Shown here in pieces: positions 1-11,440 of a stretch of DNA of 64,000 nt; positions within the stretch are counted from its first letter, which is position 1, and every line of letters starts with the position of its first letter. This stretch comes from Deroplatys truncata. Its lineage: Eukaryota; Arthropoda; Insecta; Mantodea; Mantidae. The notes below the pieces were generated by a model. The model worked only from the letters and a program-made list of their open reading frames with translations, was not told the DNA's origin and ran no database searches. The position numbers and the translations under genes are program-made. Location of the stretch: NCBI GenBank assembly GCA_030765065.1, contig CM060981.1, forward strand, positions 230,709,152-230,773,151, read 5' to 3'.

Positions 1-561
1 TCTTTCAAGCATACAGCGAAAAGATTTTTAATAAAATAACCCCCCACCTCAAATTATCCATTACATGTTTTTTATTTTCTAAACAATGGCTCTTAACAAT
101 TTTACTAAAGTGCTATAAGCTTAAGATATTTACATTACTAATAAAATGTTTATCTTGTATTTACTGCAAATGGTCCATGAAGTCTTCATTCGGAATGAAT
201 TTTCTATACTTAGTAAACCACGATAAACAAAAACTCATTTCCAGAAAATGCAGAGATCTCTTTAGAATGCACAATTTATTTCAATGGTGTCATACATTTC
301 CATTTGTTATTGGTTTGAATCTTTCAACACTTTGTCACTTTTTAAAGTAGTCATATTCAGTTGTTTCTTGTCAAGTAAAATGGTGTGGAATTTCAAAGCC
401 AGTATATAGAGAGGTGCTTTTTAAAGATTTGATTGTTTCAACCTCCTGTTTCTCCCTTGTACCTACAATGAAATGTGTAATGAAACTATTTCTGTAAATG
501 TTTGTCTTGGTTAATATGAATTAGAAAAATAAGTTTATGCAAGAATAGTTTGTAGAAGCTG
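1..561 (+). repeat. Repeat A copy 1, interrupted by the LINE
   Basis: 3' two-thirds of a repeat A copy cut by the window edge. Landmarks are the ATGGCTCTTAACAATTTTA block, the TGTGTAATGAAACTATTTCTG block and GTTTGTAGAAGCTG. Its last bases continue after the LINE at 2587-2618 (AAAGCCATGAGAATGTAACA, a decayed terminal hairpin). Confidence 0.75.
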
Positions 562-979
562 TAGTGGCTAGATGATGATGATATGGGGTTTAAGGGCGCT
601 CAACTTCTAGGGTTATCAGCGCCCTTACAATGTATAAAACTTAAGACAAAAACTAAAAAACGGGACAAAAACCCGCTTAGTCAAAAACACTAAAAACAAA
701 TCACCACATTCTAAAATCTACCACACTAAAATCATGGTCAATAAAAGAGTAAAACGACGTGTCAGGAACTGTAGAACGTAAGGGACAAGATCGGCATATC
801 TCTGCCGGGGAGAAGAGTCCCCATTAAAAACATACAGTATAAAGTAATCAAACTAAAAAACGCTCAGGGCATCAAATGCGTCAGCTAAAACCAATTTCAG
901 TGATAAAACGTAAAAGACATTCCACAGTATGCGCATCGTCTGCCAAAACGTTGGCTAAACCAACAGGCAGAGACACACG

Positions 980-1140
980 AACGCGCAATTGAGCTAAAAC
1001 CTAACACTCCGTTAAAATGTGACGTACCGTTAACGGCGCATCACACTGCTCACAAAGTGGTGCGCAGTCACCACTAAGCAGGTGTCTATGACTAAAAAGG
1101 CAATGTCCGATTCGTAGACGGGCTAAAAGTACCTCTTCCC
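980..1140 (-). pseudogene. LINE C-terminal zinc-knuckle segment
   Basis: On the minus strand LRIGHCLFSHRHLL is followed by CAPLCEQCDAPLTVRHILTE and then Cys before a stop. This CxxC-H-C arrangement ends ORF2 of many RNase H-bearing arthropod LINEs. In-frame stop after the last Cys. Confidence 0.75.
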
Positions 1141-1185
1141 GACGAGAAGAACGAGAAGAGGTACCCCAGACTAACGGCTAGAGGT

Positions 1186-1670
1186 TTAACCTCCCGCAAT
1201 TTGTTCCCCCTGGAGGGCCGTCCACTCATTGCGCCAAAGCGAGAGGATGCGGCAACGTAAAATAACACACAAATCTGACGAGGGAACAACATAGGTAAAA
1301 AATCTGGGTAATAAAATTGCCGATTTGGCAGCGGCATTGGCAGACCCGTTCCCTGAGATGCCCACATGACCTGGAATCCACATGAAGGAGAAGGAGGCAC
1401 CAAGCGATTGGACCAGGTCATGTATGCGCTGTACGAGAGGGTGGTAATTGTACAGCGCGTGAATACTTTGAAGAGCACTCAGGGAGTTTGAACAAATAAA
1501 ACAGTGCCGTAAGTCGTGCTGCTGAATGTATAAAACAGACTGATAAATGCTAAAAAGTTTGGCGGTAAAAATCGAACATTGCCCTGGTAAACGAAAGGTA
1601 AAACTATTTCCACCACAAACAAAGGCACACCCTACTCCAGCATCAGTCAATCGGTAAAAATAAAATGAAA
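1186..1670 (-). pseudogene. LINE RNase H domain remnant
   Basis: Contains TDAGVGCAFVCGG, a degenerate ...CFICSNSLSALQSI (DS of the second catalytic block changed to NS) and FMWIPGHVGISGNGSANAAAK, the typical C-terminal RNase H signature. It continues to LWRNEWTALQGE. Separated from the RT by frameshifts. It belongs to the same inserted element. Confidence 0.85.
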
Positions 1671-1850
1671 GTCCCCAAATTGCACCTGAAGTTCTAAAAA
1701 CGCTGATCTAAAGACTGAAAAAGGGGTCTCATTCTTCGACATCAACGTTAACCCAAGGTGACAGTGGACCTCAGCGCGCAACCATGGAGGAAAACGCGTT
1801 TCCCCCCTTGGAAGGGCCGGGCGCTTGCGTAACGTCAGACGTCAAAGCTG

Positions 1851-2555
1851 TCAAAATCGAACCCCTGGAGGGAGTAAGGCAGAGGAGCTAATGAAATATT
1901 GCCAATCAAGCGACTCTGCAAAAAATAACTCAAAGGACAGGTGGTCGGGCAAGCTTGAGAGTCGACAGGCATAGCTGCACAAAAGCATCTCACGCCGGAA
2001 GGAGAGAGGAGGCTCTGCAGCTTCAGCATATAGACTAGGCACAGGGCTGGTTGGAAAGGCCCCTGTAGCGGCTCTTATGCCACGATGGTGAATGGCATTC
2101 AATCGACGTAACACAGATGGACGTGCCAACGAATAAACAATGCACCCGTAATCAAGCTTGGATCGGACCAAAGAGCGATAAAGACGAAGAAGGACGGTCC
2201 GATCAGCTCCCCAGGATGTGCCACTTAAAACATGTAAAAGATTAAGAGAACGGTCACACTTTGCTTTTAAAAAGGAAATGTGAGAAGTCCAGCTCAGCTT
2301 TCGATCAAAGATCAACCCCAAAAATTTCACCTCGTCTGCAAATGGAAGGACCTCCGGCCCAAGATGGAGAGAGGGCGGAGGGAAAGCCTTCCGGTGCCAG
2401 AAATTAATACAGACGGATTTCTCGGCGGACAAATTAAAGCCGCTGGCATTCGAGTAGACAGGTCCGCCGTGAACTATAATAAATGGCAAAATTGTCAACG
2501 AAAAGGGACGATGAAATGCCAGGTGGAATACAATCAACAATGGGGTTGATAGCAA
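1851..2555 (-). pseudogene. LINE reverse transcriptase C-terminal part
   Basis: Open stretch encoding the end of the RT and thumb: FNLSAEKSVCINFWHRK, then VKFLGLIFDRKLSWTSHI, LKAKCDRSLNLLHVLSGTSW, LYRSLVRSKLDYGCIVY and IRAATGAFPTSPV. These are hallmark blocks of arthropod I/Jockey-type RTs. The catalytic FVDD box reads FVDN just upstream in a different frame, so at least one frameshift and one catalytic substitution are present. The copy is truncated 5' of motif C. Confidence 0.85.
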
Positions 2556-2586
2556 TCACAAAAAGTGTGACACTGAGTACAGATTA

Positions 2587-2618
2587 TAGTGGCTAAAGCC
2601 ATGAGAATGTAACACACA
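2587..2618 (+). repeat. Repeat A copy 1, 3' terminus after the LINE
   Basis: Terminal hairpin region of copy 1, displaced by the LINE insertion. The 9-bp LINE target duplication occupies its first bases. Confidence 0.65.
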
Positions 2619-4259
2619 TTCTTTCTTTCATTATAGTCTCTTTCTTCCTTGTAAATTTCTGACATGTATAATACCAAAGCAATATATTATGTAAATGATA
2701 AGTAATTTTACTATTACAATCAGCATTCTCTTTGCTGTTTTCCATATATACTGGGTACAGAAAAACCATATGCAGAAAATTGAAGAGTAGAAAGGCATAC
2801 TGAACTAATCATTTTGAAGATAGGAACAAGGAGTTGCAAGAAGCTTTTTTACTGCGCTGGATGTGTCAACATTAAACCCATCATGTTGGAGTATCTGATT
2901 GAGTAATCTATTTGTGGCATGTCAAATGTACACAAAAGCCACCTTGTGCAGCATTAGTCATTGCTCCTAGGTGTGTCAGATGCTCAATGTCACATTTGTG
3001 TTGTGAAGCCTACTGGATGGTACAGTAATACTGAAAGCTCAGCTTGTTCAGTACAATGTAGTGCTCACATATAATGGTTAGCTGTGCACTCTCTGTGAAG
3101 ATGTCATCCTGAACAAACAGCATCTCGCGAAATGCAAAGGCCTTAAAAGTGATAACTTACAGACTTTATATTGGGAAGCCAGAGGGAAAATGATGCATAT
3201 CAATTAACCCCCAATGCCATTGGTGAACAACAACAACATATAATGGTTAGCTTCTCAATTAGGGTTGCCATATACCACGGATTTTGCAGACTATCCGTAA
3301 TTTTATGGTTAATGAAAATGTCCAAGCCACAAAGACAAAAGTCTGCAATTTTTACTATATTTGAACTCGACTTCAACAAATTTAATGTTTTTTGGGGCAG
3401 GCTAAGATGACAACTTTGAGAATTTTTATGACATAAGAAATGGGTTGCCTCCATTTGTAACTGTATTTCTAGTGAGCAGGATTCAGAATTGCTAAAAATT
3501 GTGGGATATTATTTCTCCATTCCTGGTACTAATTTAGAGAGAGTTTCTCCCTCATAAGTGTTCAGTGGACAAGCAATGCGTAACAATAAAATCAGTTAAT
3601 GCAATGCTGCAAATACAATACAATATGGTAATTATAAGTTGTAGTGAGTTTCATTAACTTACTGTGAACAATATCAAGTTCCTTTCTTCTGTTCGAGGTT
3701 CCGAGAAACAGGCTGGTATAAAACAAACTTAAAAGTTGAAACTGAATACATTTAATACATTTTTGATACGTGCTAACTTAAGGTAAAATACAATAAAGCA
3801 GTCCTTTCAAAACTCTGGATTATTAATTAAATCTCCTTAAAATTTTGTTTCCTTAAATCAATTAAACAAACATAGAAAAGTGTCCTGGTTTTAAATTATC
3901 AGATTATGACAGCCCTGTTCTCAGTGTGTACCAGTACTCATTAGTTGAGACAGGAAGTACACGTTTGTTGTGTTACGTTTCCTTGTGACTGGCAAATGAA
4001 GATATTTCATAAAGTCAGATTTCAATTATAATTATGCTTATGCCGCATTCCTGTTATAATGCATCATGCTCCTAACCTTAAAATACTTAGTTTGGTACTG
4101 CCATTCTACTCTATAATTTTCCATACATTGTTTTTCTGCTATGTTTATACTTACCTACACCTCCATTTAATTAATGAAATCGCTGAAGCTGATCACATTT
4201 ATATGGAAAAATTCAAGCATGCTGAGATAGTTTTTTACTCACAATACAATGTTACTTAC
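2619..4259 (-). other. Smaug intron 3, unique-looking part
   Basis: From the GTAAGT donor at 4259 down to the first repeats. AT-rich, no recognisable exon, RNA gene or repeat. The intron continues leftward through the repeat A copy and LINE and off the window. I looked for the SAM domain on the minus strand here and did not find it. Confidence 0.5.
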
Positions 4260-4483
4260 TTTGGGAAGTAATGGACGGTGCCGAATTACAATTGTGCACG
4301 AGGTAGTGACCATTCAGAGCTGCATTTTCATTGCTATTAGTGCCTCTAGATTGCTGATATGGCTGCTGACCCCACATGGTGTTCTGTTGGTGTCTAGGTG
4401 AATCACAGATTGGTGGCCCCATTGGTCTACTTGTACCATTTGTAATACGAGCTTCAAGAAGTTTCAGCCAGTACGTCAATGAC
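4260..4483 (-). CDS. smg: Smaug third coding exon (linker)
   Basis: Third coding exon, 224 nt, phase 2 in and phase 1 out. The acceptor is TTCTTATTTTAG|G and the donor CCCAAA|GTAAGT, both canonical on the minus strand. The junction completes the Lys codon left by exon 2 and reads on as SLTYWLKLLEARITNG, which matches the conserved LAxWLxxLExR segment of the family. The remainder (RPMGPPICDSPRHQQ ... HNCNSAPSITSQ) is a low-complexity Pro/Ser/Asn/Gln linker, usual between the N-terminal region and the SAM domain. Correct phase across three exons is the strongest evidence. The next exon, the SAM domain and the PHAT-like region are not found between 1 and 4259 and should lie left of the window. 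Confidence 0.88.
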
Positions 4484-4734
4484 CTAAAATAAGAAATTGA
4501 TTTCTTAACATGCCTTTAACACAGTACTTCAAGCTAGACACATTTCTTGTGTAGTACCTACAGATTCCTCCCCCAACAATTAATTACATGAGACCTATAT
4601 GCTAACATCCAAGATCATATTGTTTGTTGGCTTTAACTCTAGGAACAATTGCTGATCAAATTTAGCAGCCATCTTCATTTGTTTTCATTTAGATCTACTG
4701 ATGGGTTGAATATCATTTTCAAACTCATAGCAGG

Positions 4735-4840
4735 ATAGGAAACAATCCTCAATAAGAAAAATCCCCCCTCCAGCCAGGAATTGAAGCCGGAACCTCTGGG
4801 TTGAGAAGCCAGAATGATGCTGAACTCATTACCTTTAATA
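4735..4840 (-). repeat. SINE fragment (tRNA-related family S4)
   Basis: On the minus strand GGCTTCTCAACCCAGAGGTT is followed by TTCAATTCCTGGCTGGAGG, a B-box-like segment, then a T-rich body. The same block recurs at 12783 and 53416, so this is one dispersed SINE family. Confidence 0.6.
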
Positions 4841-5849
4841 CAGCATTGGAAATGATACATGGTATCCATAATTACCACTACACTAAATTTCAGCTTTTAA
4901 ACATTAAACTCATTTTAAGACACCAACATTTAATATAGATCTTGGCAATTTTCCATGCAAAATATTAAAGGCAGAGCAACTTAAAACCATTATTGCTAAA
5001 TCAATAATTGTTAAATGTCATTCAGAATTAATACCAACAAACATGAATTATTTAATTACATAAACATGTAATTCATTTTGATCACAATGAATTATACAGT
5101 ATTAGTTTCAGTGAAGAGAAAAGACTCTTTTGTTTGACTTATTTTGAGTATCCTGACCTTGTGTTTGTGTGATGTCATGTTTCTGTATGAGATATTCTAT
5201 TAAATTCAAGCTGACTGCTGCATTTGCTACAAGCTGCAATTAACTTTATTCCTTTTTGATAATATCTAACATGGACATCACACAAACAAATTGACTTTAG
5301 TTTTCAAGTCTCATATTCCACTCTCATTTATTTTTAAAATGGCGCAATTAAAAATTGAAGAACACTATCCATCTGTAGCAGTGTGCCTGCCAAGAAAAGT
5401 GACGTCATTGAAAAATATAATTATTATTAACATAGTGTTTAAAAATGTGATACTATTAAGACCTTGTAAAATAAAAAGTTATAAAAATCATTAAAAATCT
5501 ATTTAAATTCCTTAATTATGCATTCTTTCACATTTTTTTTATCCTAAAAAAGTTCATGGACCTTGTAAATGGCAAATGAAATAATACAGAAGCAATCCTA
5601 TGAATTCCTAATCTACACTCAATTAGTAGCTTATGGATTCATCTTTCTTAAACTGAAGGAAATTTTTTCTGAATTTTCATTCATGTCATGAGATTTATTG
5701 GTTTATGAGATTGATTATACACAATATTACAGGCATCTGCTGCACACAGAGCAAATGTAAAGTCTATGACTTTGACGAGAGATGTTCTAATCGCAGGTTT
5801 CTTGTTTGCACCCAAGTCTTGCATCTATTCTGGGTATAATCGCAGAAAA

Positions 5850-7006
5850 TCACCATCATTTGTTTCTTAGAACATTGTTGAGAGCGTCTTAAATAAGCAG
5901 CTGTGTGTTGCTTCGTAGAAAATGATAGTGAATTTCGTGATCTGATAGAGCCCTACTTTTTGCGTGCTAAGACAGTGAATGAAAAGGAAGAAAAGCTGAA
6001 CAATTATTATGGGGACTCTGTTCCATCATATGGCATGGCTCACAAGTAGTTCACAGAATTTCGATGTGGCCGTTTGAGCACAAGACATGCCGTACGCACA
6101 GGATGGCAGGTTGAGGTCACAACAGAAGAAATGGTGAACAAAGTTCACAATATTGTGTTCGAAGAACCGCCGAGTGAAAATCCGTGAGATGGCCAAGATC
6201 ATAAACATCTCAAGTGAATGGGTGTATAACATTCTGCTTGAATTTTTGGATATGAGAAAGCTGTCCGCAAGATGGGTGCAGCGACTGCTCACAGTTGAGA
6301 ACAAGCGGAATAATGTGAACATTTCATAAGGATGTTTGAACATGTTCCAGTGCAACCCAAATAAGTTTTTGCAGCATTATATCACGGTTGATGAAACTTG
6401 GATCCATTACTATCAACCTGAAACCAAACAACAATCAAAGCAGTGGATTTCTTCAGCAAACCTGCTCCAAAGAAAACGAAAACCATTCTGTCAGCAGGAA
6501 AAATCATGGCAGCTGTCTTTTGGGATTCACAAGGGATGATAGACATTCACTACCTGGAAAAGGGTAAATCGATCACAGGTTTATTTTATACCGCAATGTT
6601 GGATCAGTTTTAAGGAATTGTTAAAGAAAAAGGTTCTCTTTCACCAGGATGATGCACCCACACACAAGTCAGCCATTGCCAAATTTGTGGAACTGGACTA
6701 TGAACTGCTACCTCACCTACCATATTCTCCAGATTTGGCTCCGAGCAACTTCTTCCTATTTGCAAACCTGAAAAATTGGCTCTCTGGGAAGAAATTCAAG
6801 TCCAGTGAACATATCATGGCAGAAACAATCTGATATTTTGCAGATTTCGAAAAATCATATTTTTTGGTATAGTTAAAAAAAATTGAAGAAACGTTGGACA
6901 ACGTGTATTGAATTGAAAGGAGACTATGTTGAGAAATAAAATTGATTTTTTGGAAAAAATTGTTCTTTTCTTTAAAAAGTAACTGACTTATCAATCTGCC
7001 CTCGTA
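5850..7006 (+). mobile_element. Mariner remnant 1
   Basis: Decayed mariner in smaug intron 2. The right end is clear: CTGCCCTCGTA, ending in the TA target at 7005-7006, and its reverse (TACGAGGGCAG) matches the ends of the mariner at 51 kb. I could not find the left inverted repeat, so the left boundary is approximate. Coding similarity starts near 5918. Confidence 0.8.
5918..6833 (+). pseudogene. Mariner transposase pseudogene
   Basis: Pieces in several frames: EKLNNYYGDSVPSYGMAHK and FTEFRCGRLSTRHA (helix-turn-helix part), EVTTEEMVNKVHNIVFEE, then VDETWIHYYQPETKQQSKQW (first catalytic Asp), VLFHQDDAPTHKSAIA (second Asp) and LPYSPDLAPSNFFLFANLK. The third catalytic Asp, normally in APSD/APCD, is Asn. 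Two residues also seem missing between the second and third motifs. Multiple stops and frameshifts; non-functional. Confidence 0.85.
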
Positions 7007-7257
7007 TTTATGGAACCAATGGGCAGTAGTTCAAAACTCATAAGATCTATTCTTTCATTAAAGATTTTCTGCAAATCATCAATAATTCTCGTTCCTCAAA
7101 ATAAAAATGCCCTTCAATCAGTAAATAGATTATTAAAACCTTAAATTAACTTACAGAATTAACAGCTTTTAACACAATATGAACTGTGTTTATTAATTCA
7201 AATACTAACATGGCTCTGATAAGGTTTTGCTGCTCAGATCTTCAGAAATTACGTATT

Positions 7258-7500
7258 TGTTTACTTTTTTACTTTTTCTAGCACTGCATCTATAAATATT
7301 ATATTGAGATTTCACCAGAAATACATGTTTTGAGTTCCTCCAAATATATATAAAAACATTTTTAGAAAAATTCCACGTGTATGTAAGTCAGCATGTGCAA
7401 ACACCATAACTGAAGAATGCAATGTCAGATAAAATACCAAACTTCCTAATTAAGATCAGCATCTTGTGAAGGTGTGACATGGCATCTTGTCTACAGCTAA
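7258..7500 (+). repeat. Repeat A copy 2 (5' fragment)
   Basis: Starts TTTTTTACTTTTTCTAGCAC and has GAGATTTCACCAGAAATACA, AAACATTTTTAGAAAAATTC, GATAAAATACCAAACTT. Ends before the middle block. An old copy without a TG tract. Confidence 0.7.
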
Positions 7501-7756
7501 ACAGAGATATACAGCAGAGCACCAGATGCACATGAGTGACATGTGATTTTATTTGTTGTTTCATGATCCATGGTGAACTAGTGAGACTTTTTCACTTTGA
7601 TTTTATGGCCAACTCAGGAATTAGATGACACCATGTACAAGGGTGTAGGATAACTGTGGCTGGATAATTGAATTTAATTGATTTAAAATGAAACAAAGCT
7701 TGTGATGTGCGCATATTGCAACAGAAATATAAGAAATGTAGTACCAGCATAGTTAC

Positions 7757-8365
7757 TTTTTACTTGCTCTACTAGGCACTTACAGTGGTAGAGGAAGTAT
7801 TGTATTTTACCCAAAAATTTGATGTTCAGATTTCATCGGAAATACATGTTTAGAGGCCCCCGTAAAAAGGACTTTTAGAAAAACGTCATTTTGTGTGTAA
7901 GTTTTTTTGAGTCCATGAACAGCATAATGCAAAAACAAAACTTGGATTGATATCAAACTTGGTATTTTCAGCATTTTCCAAAGAAGATTTCTTAAAGACT
8001 TTCAAGAAAATCTTCTCACACCGAGCTACCCTTTACATGAAAGTTGGCTCTTAATGATTTTGATGCCATGTGCTTAAGTTGATTATGTGAAAAATAAGCT
8101 GTATACTTTGAATTTTCTAGGAATAGCCTGTGCTGTCCTCTTTATTTGGAAGGAATTTGTATAATTGGTAAACCACAACTGATAGACAAAAACGTACTAC
8201 ACAAAAAATGTAGATCAGTTTAAAATACACAATTTATTTCAAATAACTTTCTTTGTGTCATTAGCCATTTAGGAGATATACATTGTTATTGGTTCAAATT
8301 TTTCAATACTTTGTCATTTTTTAAAATACTGTCATTATTCAGTTGTTTCTAATTGATATTTATTA
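7757..8365 (+). repeat. Repeat A copy 3
   Basis: 5' part (CTTGCTCTACTAGGCAC, AGGAAGTATTGTATTTTACC) through CCATGAACAGCATAATGC to the TTGTCATTTTTTAAAATACT block. The 3' module is missing. Confidence 0.7.
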
Positions 8366-8423
8366 AAATAGAATCAGATATGGATTTTATCATGCTTTTT
8401 ACTGATAACATTGGTAACTGTTA

Positions 8424-8555
8424 TTTTTACTTTCTCTACTACGTATAGTAAGTAGGGGAAGTATTGCATTCCACCCAAAAATTCGATACCGAGATTTCAC
8501 AGAAATACATGTTTTGAGACCCCCTGAATCCAAAAAAAGCATTTTTGGAAACATG

Positions 8556-8607
<52 letters not shown>

Positions 8608-9071
8608 TGTGAACAGCATAACTCAAAAATGAACAGTCGGATAAACACCAAACTTGGTATTTAGGTTCAGTATCTTCCAGAGATGCGACACGAAGGTTTT
8701 CAAGAAAATCCCCCCACCCAGACTACCCTTTACATGGAACATTTTTCGAAAATTTTAATTTTCTCAAAAATGGCTCTAACGATTTTGATGAAAATATCAT
8801 ATGCTTAAGATAATGTCATGAGAAATGAAATGTATATCTCGAATTTTCTGGGAATGTCTCCAAAAGTATTCTTCATTGTGAACGACTTTTGCATAACTGG
8901 TAAACCATAAGAGATAGACAAAATTCTACTACACAAAAAATGTAGACCGCGTTAAAACATACAATTTATGTCATATACATTTCTTTTGTTGAGTGAACCA
9001 TTTTCGAGATATTGCTTGTTATTCCCTTAAATTTTCCAATACTTATACTTTTTCTCAAATTCGTTATTGAT
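8424..9071 (+). repeat. Repeat A copy 4 (5' unit only)
   Basis: Young 5' unit: TTTTTACTTTCTCTACTACG, a (TG)n tract at 8559-8606, then the middle blocks up to CTCAAATTCGTTATTGATT, where a full copy begins directly. The same 5'-unit/full-copy junction recurs at 45.2 and 46.6 kb. Confidence 0.85.
8559..8606 (+). repeat. (GT)24 microsatellite inside repeat A
   Basis: 48 bp of pure GT at the fixed internal site of repeat A, after ACATGTCC and before CTGTGAACAGCATAACTC. Confidence 0.95.
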
Positions 9072-9203
9072 TTTTACTTTCTCTACTACGTATAGTAAGT
9101 ACGGGAAGTATTGCATTCCACCCAAAAATTCGATACCGAGATTTCACCGGAAATACATGTTTTGAGACCTCCTGAATCCAAAAAAAGCATTTTTGGAAAC
9201 ATG

Positions 9204-9273
<70 letters not shown>

Positions 9274-9975
9274 TGTGAACAGTATAACTCCAAAACGAAC
9301 AGTCGGATAAACACCAAACTTGGTATTTGGGTTCAGTATCTTCCAGAGATGCGACACGAAGGTTTTCAAGAAAATCCCCCCACCCCAGACTACCCTTTAC
9401 ATGGAACATTTTTCGAAAATTTTAATTTTCTCAAAAATGGCTCTAAGATTTTGATGAAAATATCATATGTTTAAGATAATGTCATGAGAAATGAAATGTA
9501 TATCTCGAATTTTCTGGGAATGTCTCCAAAAGTATTCTTCATTGTGAACGACTTTTGCATAACTGGTAAACCATAAGAGATACACAATTTTACTACACAA
9601 AAAATGTAGATCGCATTAAAATACACAACTCATGTCATATGCTTTTCTTTTGTTGAGTGAACCGATTTCGAGATATTGCTTGTTACTTCCTTAAATTTTC
9701 CAATACTTATACTTTTTCTCAAATTCGTTATTCATTTTTTTATGTTCTGGACATGCAAAGAGAATGGAATGCAGCACATAGCAACCAGCGTTAAAATATT
9801 TGACTATCGCTTAAAAGCTACCACATTCCCCTTGCATCTACAAGAAAATTACCAATAAGATTGACATCTCGATATCTCGATTAACATGAAGCATATGGAG
9901 AATAGGGGTTTGTAAAAATAGGTTGTACAAGAGTAGAGAAAGTCATGTGAGTGTAACACATCAGATTTTTTTAAT
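9072..9975 (+). repeat. Repeat A copy 5 (full length)
   Basis: Complete young copy: terminal ACTTTCTCTAC, (GT)33 at 9207-9272, TTTTTTATGTTCTGGACATG opening the 3' module, then GTAGAGAAAGTCATGTGAG and TGTAACACATCAGATTTTTT. The inner GTAGAGAAAGT is the inverse of the 5' ACTTTCTCTAC. ATGTG/CACAT form the terminal hairpin. Confidence 0.88.
9207..9272 (+). repeat. (GT)33 microsatellite inside repeat A
   Basis: 66 bp of pure GT, the longest TG tract in the window. Polymorphism is likely. Confidence 0.95.
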
Positions 9976-10134
9976 ATCCTTGTTGCCTTCTTTGCAAAGG
10001 TGTCCTAAAAGTAAGGGGACCCAAAGGAAGGATACAGTTTTATTTATGCTTTTAGCAAGGTTCTTATCATGCTTTTTATTTCTGTTATCATTGAGTATTC
10101 TAGTATATTGATGAAATCAGCTGTTCTTCCACAC

Positions 10135-10262
10135 AAGTAATGTGTTGGACAGGTTGGAAAGGTAGAATCAGATGACTGAAAAATTCAATGCCATCACCGG
10201 GATTTGAACTATGGATCTCCCGGTTGCTCTAACCACTGAGCTACCATAGCAACATGCCAGTA
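10135..10262 (-). repeat. tRNA-derived SINE
   Basis: On the minus strand GGTAGCTCAGTGGTTAGAGC (A box) is followed by TAGTTCAAATCCCGGTGATG (B box). The spacing is tRNA-like, but there is no proper acceptor stem, and an AATTTTTCAGTCATCTGATT body follows. A related body block is seen inverted at 10467-10510. I call it a SINE head, not a functional tRNA. Confidence 0.7.
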
Positions 10263-10566
10263 CGACATTAAATTCTCCAAATGATTTGCATTTTTCCTGC
10301 ATCAATTCACATTAATGCATCACATTAATTACCCAATAGTTGTCGATACTATGAAGTCCAGGACTTAAAGCACTTACAGCACTATAAGTCACCATTGGGT
10401 TAAGTCATCTCAATACAATTTGAGATCTCCTTGTGGTTTACCAGGAACAATGTGAATCAGTTGGGGAATTTGAATTTTTCAGTTGTCTGATTCTACCTTT
10501 GCATTCCAGTATATTACTGGAGACTATTCTTATTATTGCAGATTTGGAGTCAATTAATAATGTTAC

Positions 10567-11440
10567 ATTTTTACTTTCCCTACTCTGTACAGAGGTAGAG
10601 AAGGATTGCATTCCACCCAAAAAATCAATATTGAGATTTACCTGGAAATCCATGTTTTGAGCGCCCTTAATACAAGAAAAACATTTTTAGAAAATGTCCA
10701 TTATGTGTGGTCTGTGAACAGCATAACTCAAAAATGAAATGTCGGATAAATACCAAACTTAAGTTCAATACCTTCCAAAGACGCAATACAAAGATTTTCA
10801 ATAAAATCACCCCTCCATCCATCCTAAACTACCATTTACATAGAAGATTTTTGGAATTTTTTTTATTTTCTCAAAATTGGCTCTAATGGTTTTTATTAAA
10901 CTACCAAGATATGTGAATAAAATCCATATCTTGAATTGTTTGGGAATAGCTTGTGAAGTTCTTTTCATTTGGAAGGAAATCTATATAATTTTGCATAACT
11001 GGTAAACATTAAGCAATAGATGAAAATATATTGCACAAAAAATGTAGATTTCTTTAAAACAAACAATTTATTCAAATAACTTTTTTTAGCATCAGCCATT
11101 TCCAAGATATCCGTTATTAATGATTTGAATTGTTCAATACTTAAGTGATTCTTTTCAAGTCCTGTTGATTTTCAACTGCTTCCCACAATGTCATGGAGAG
11201 AGTGTGGAACTTTTAAGGCCAGTACATAGCGTCCAGTTCTAAAACATTTGACTATTGTTATTCCCTTTGTATCTACAATGAAATGCGTAAAGCAGCTATT
11301 TCCGGAAAGGTTTATCTCTATTAAAAGGAAGTAGATAGGAAAATACACATTTATAAGAATAATTTGTATACCCACTAATAAGCAATAGATAGTAGAGAAA
11401 GTCATGTGAATATAACACATCAGATTTCTTAAAAATAAGA
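10567..11440 (+). repeat. Repeat A copy 6 (full, older)
   Basis: Starts TTTTACTTTCCCTACTCTG and ends AGTAGAGAAAGTCATGTGAA plus TATAACACATCAGATTTCTT. Instead of a TG tract it has only TGTGTGG, so the microsatellite expanded in younger copies. The hairpin stem ATGTG/CACAT is kept. Lies in smaug intron 2. Confidence 0.85.

Larger units (their letters stand above)
571..2586 (-). mobile_element. 5'-truncated non-LTR retrotransposon (I/Jockey-like with RNase H)
   Basis: LINE copy inserted with a 9-bp target-site duplication (TAGTGGCTA at 562-570 and 2587-2595). On the minus strand it runs from the reverse transcriptase motif C region (FVDNF, where FVDD is expected) through the RT thumb, an RNase H domain, a C-terminal CxxC..H..C knuckle and a 3' UTR. 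The UTR has paired GGGCGCT / GAGCGCCC stems and a short (ATC)n tail. Frameshifts and stops make it dead. RNase H plus a simple-repeat tail points to an I-like clade; the exact clade is uncertain. Confidence 0.88.

Noticed and set aside
2619-4259. Missing Smaug SAM-domain exon
   Set aside because: Minus-strand reading showed no segment like the SAM domain and no exon continuing in phase 1.
8399-9474. Open frames rich in His-Thr or Val-Cys repeats (also at 18.4, 42.7-47 and 55.3 kb)
   Set aside because: They are translations of the TG microsatellite and the surrounding repeat A, recurring at every copy and on both strands. No coding signal.
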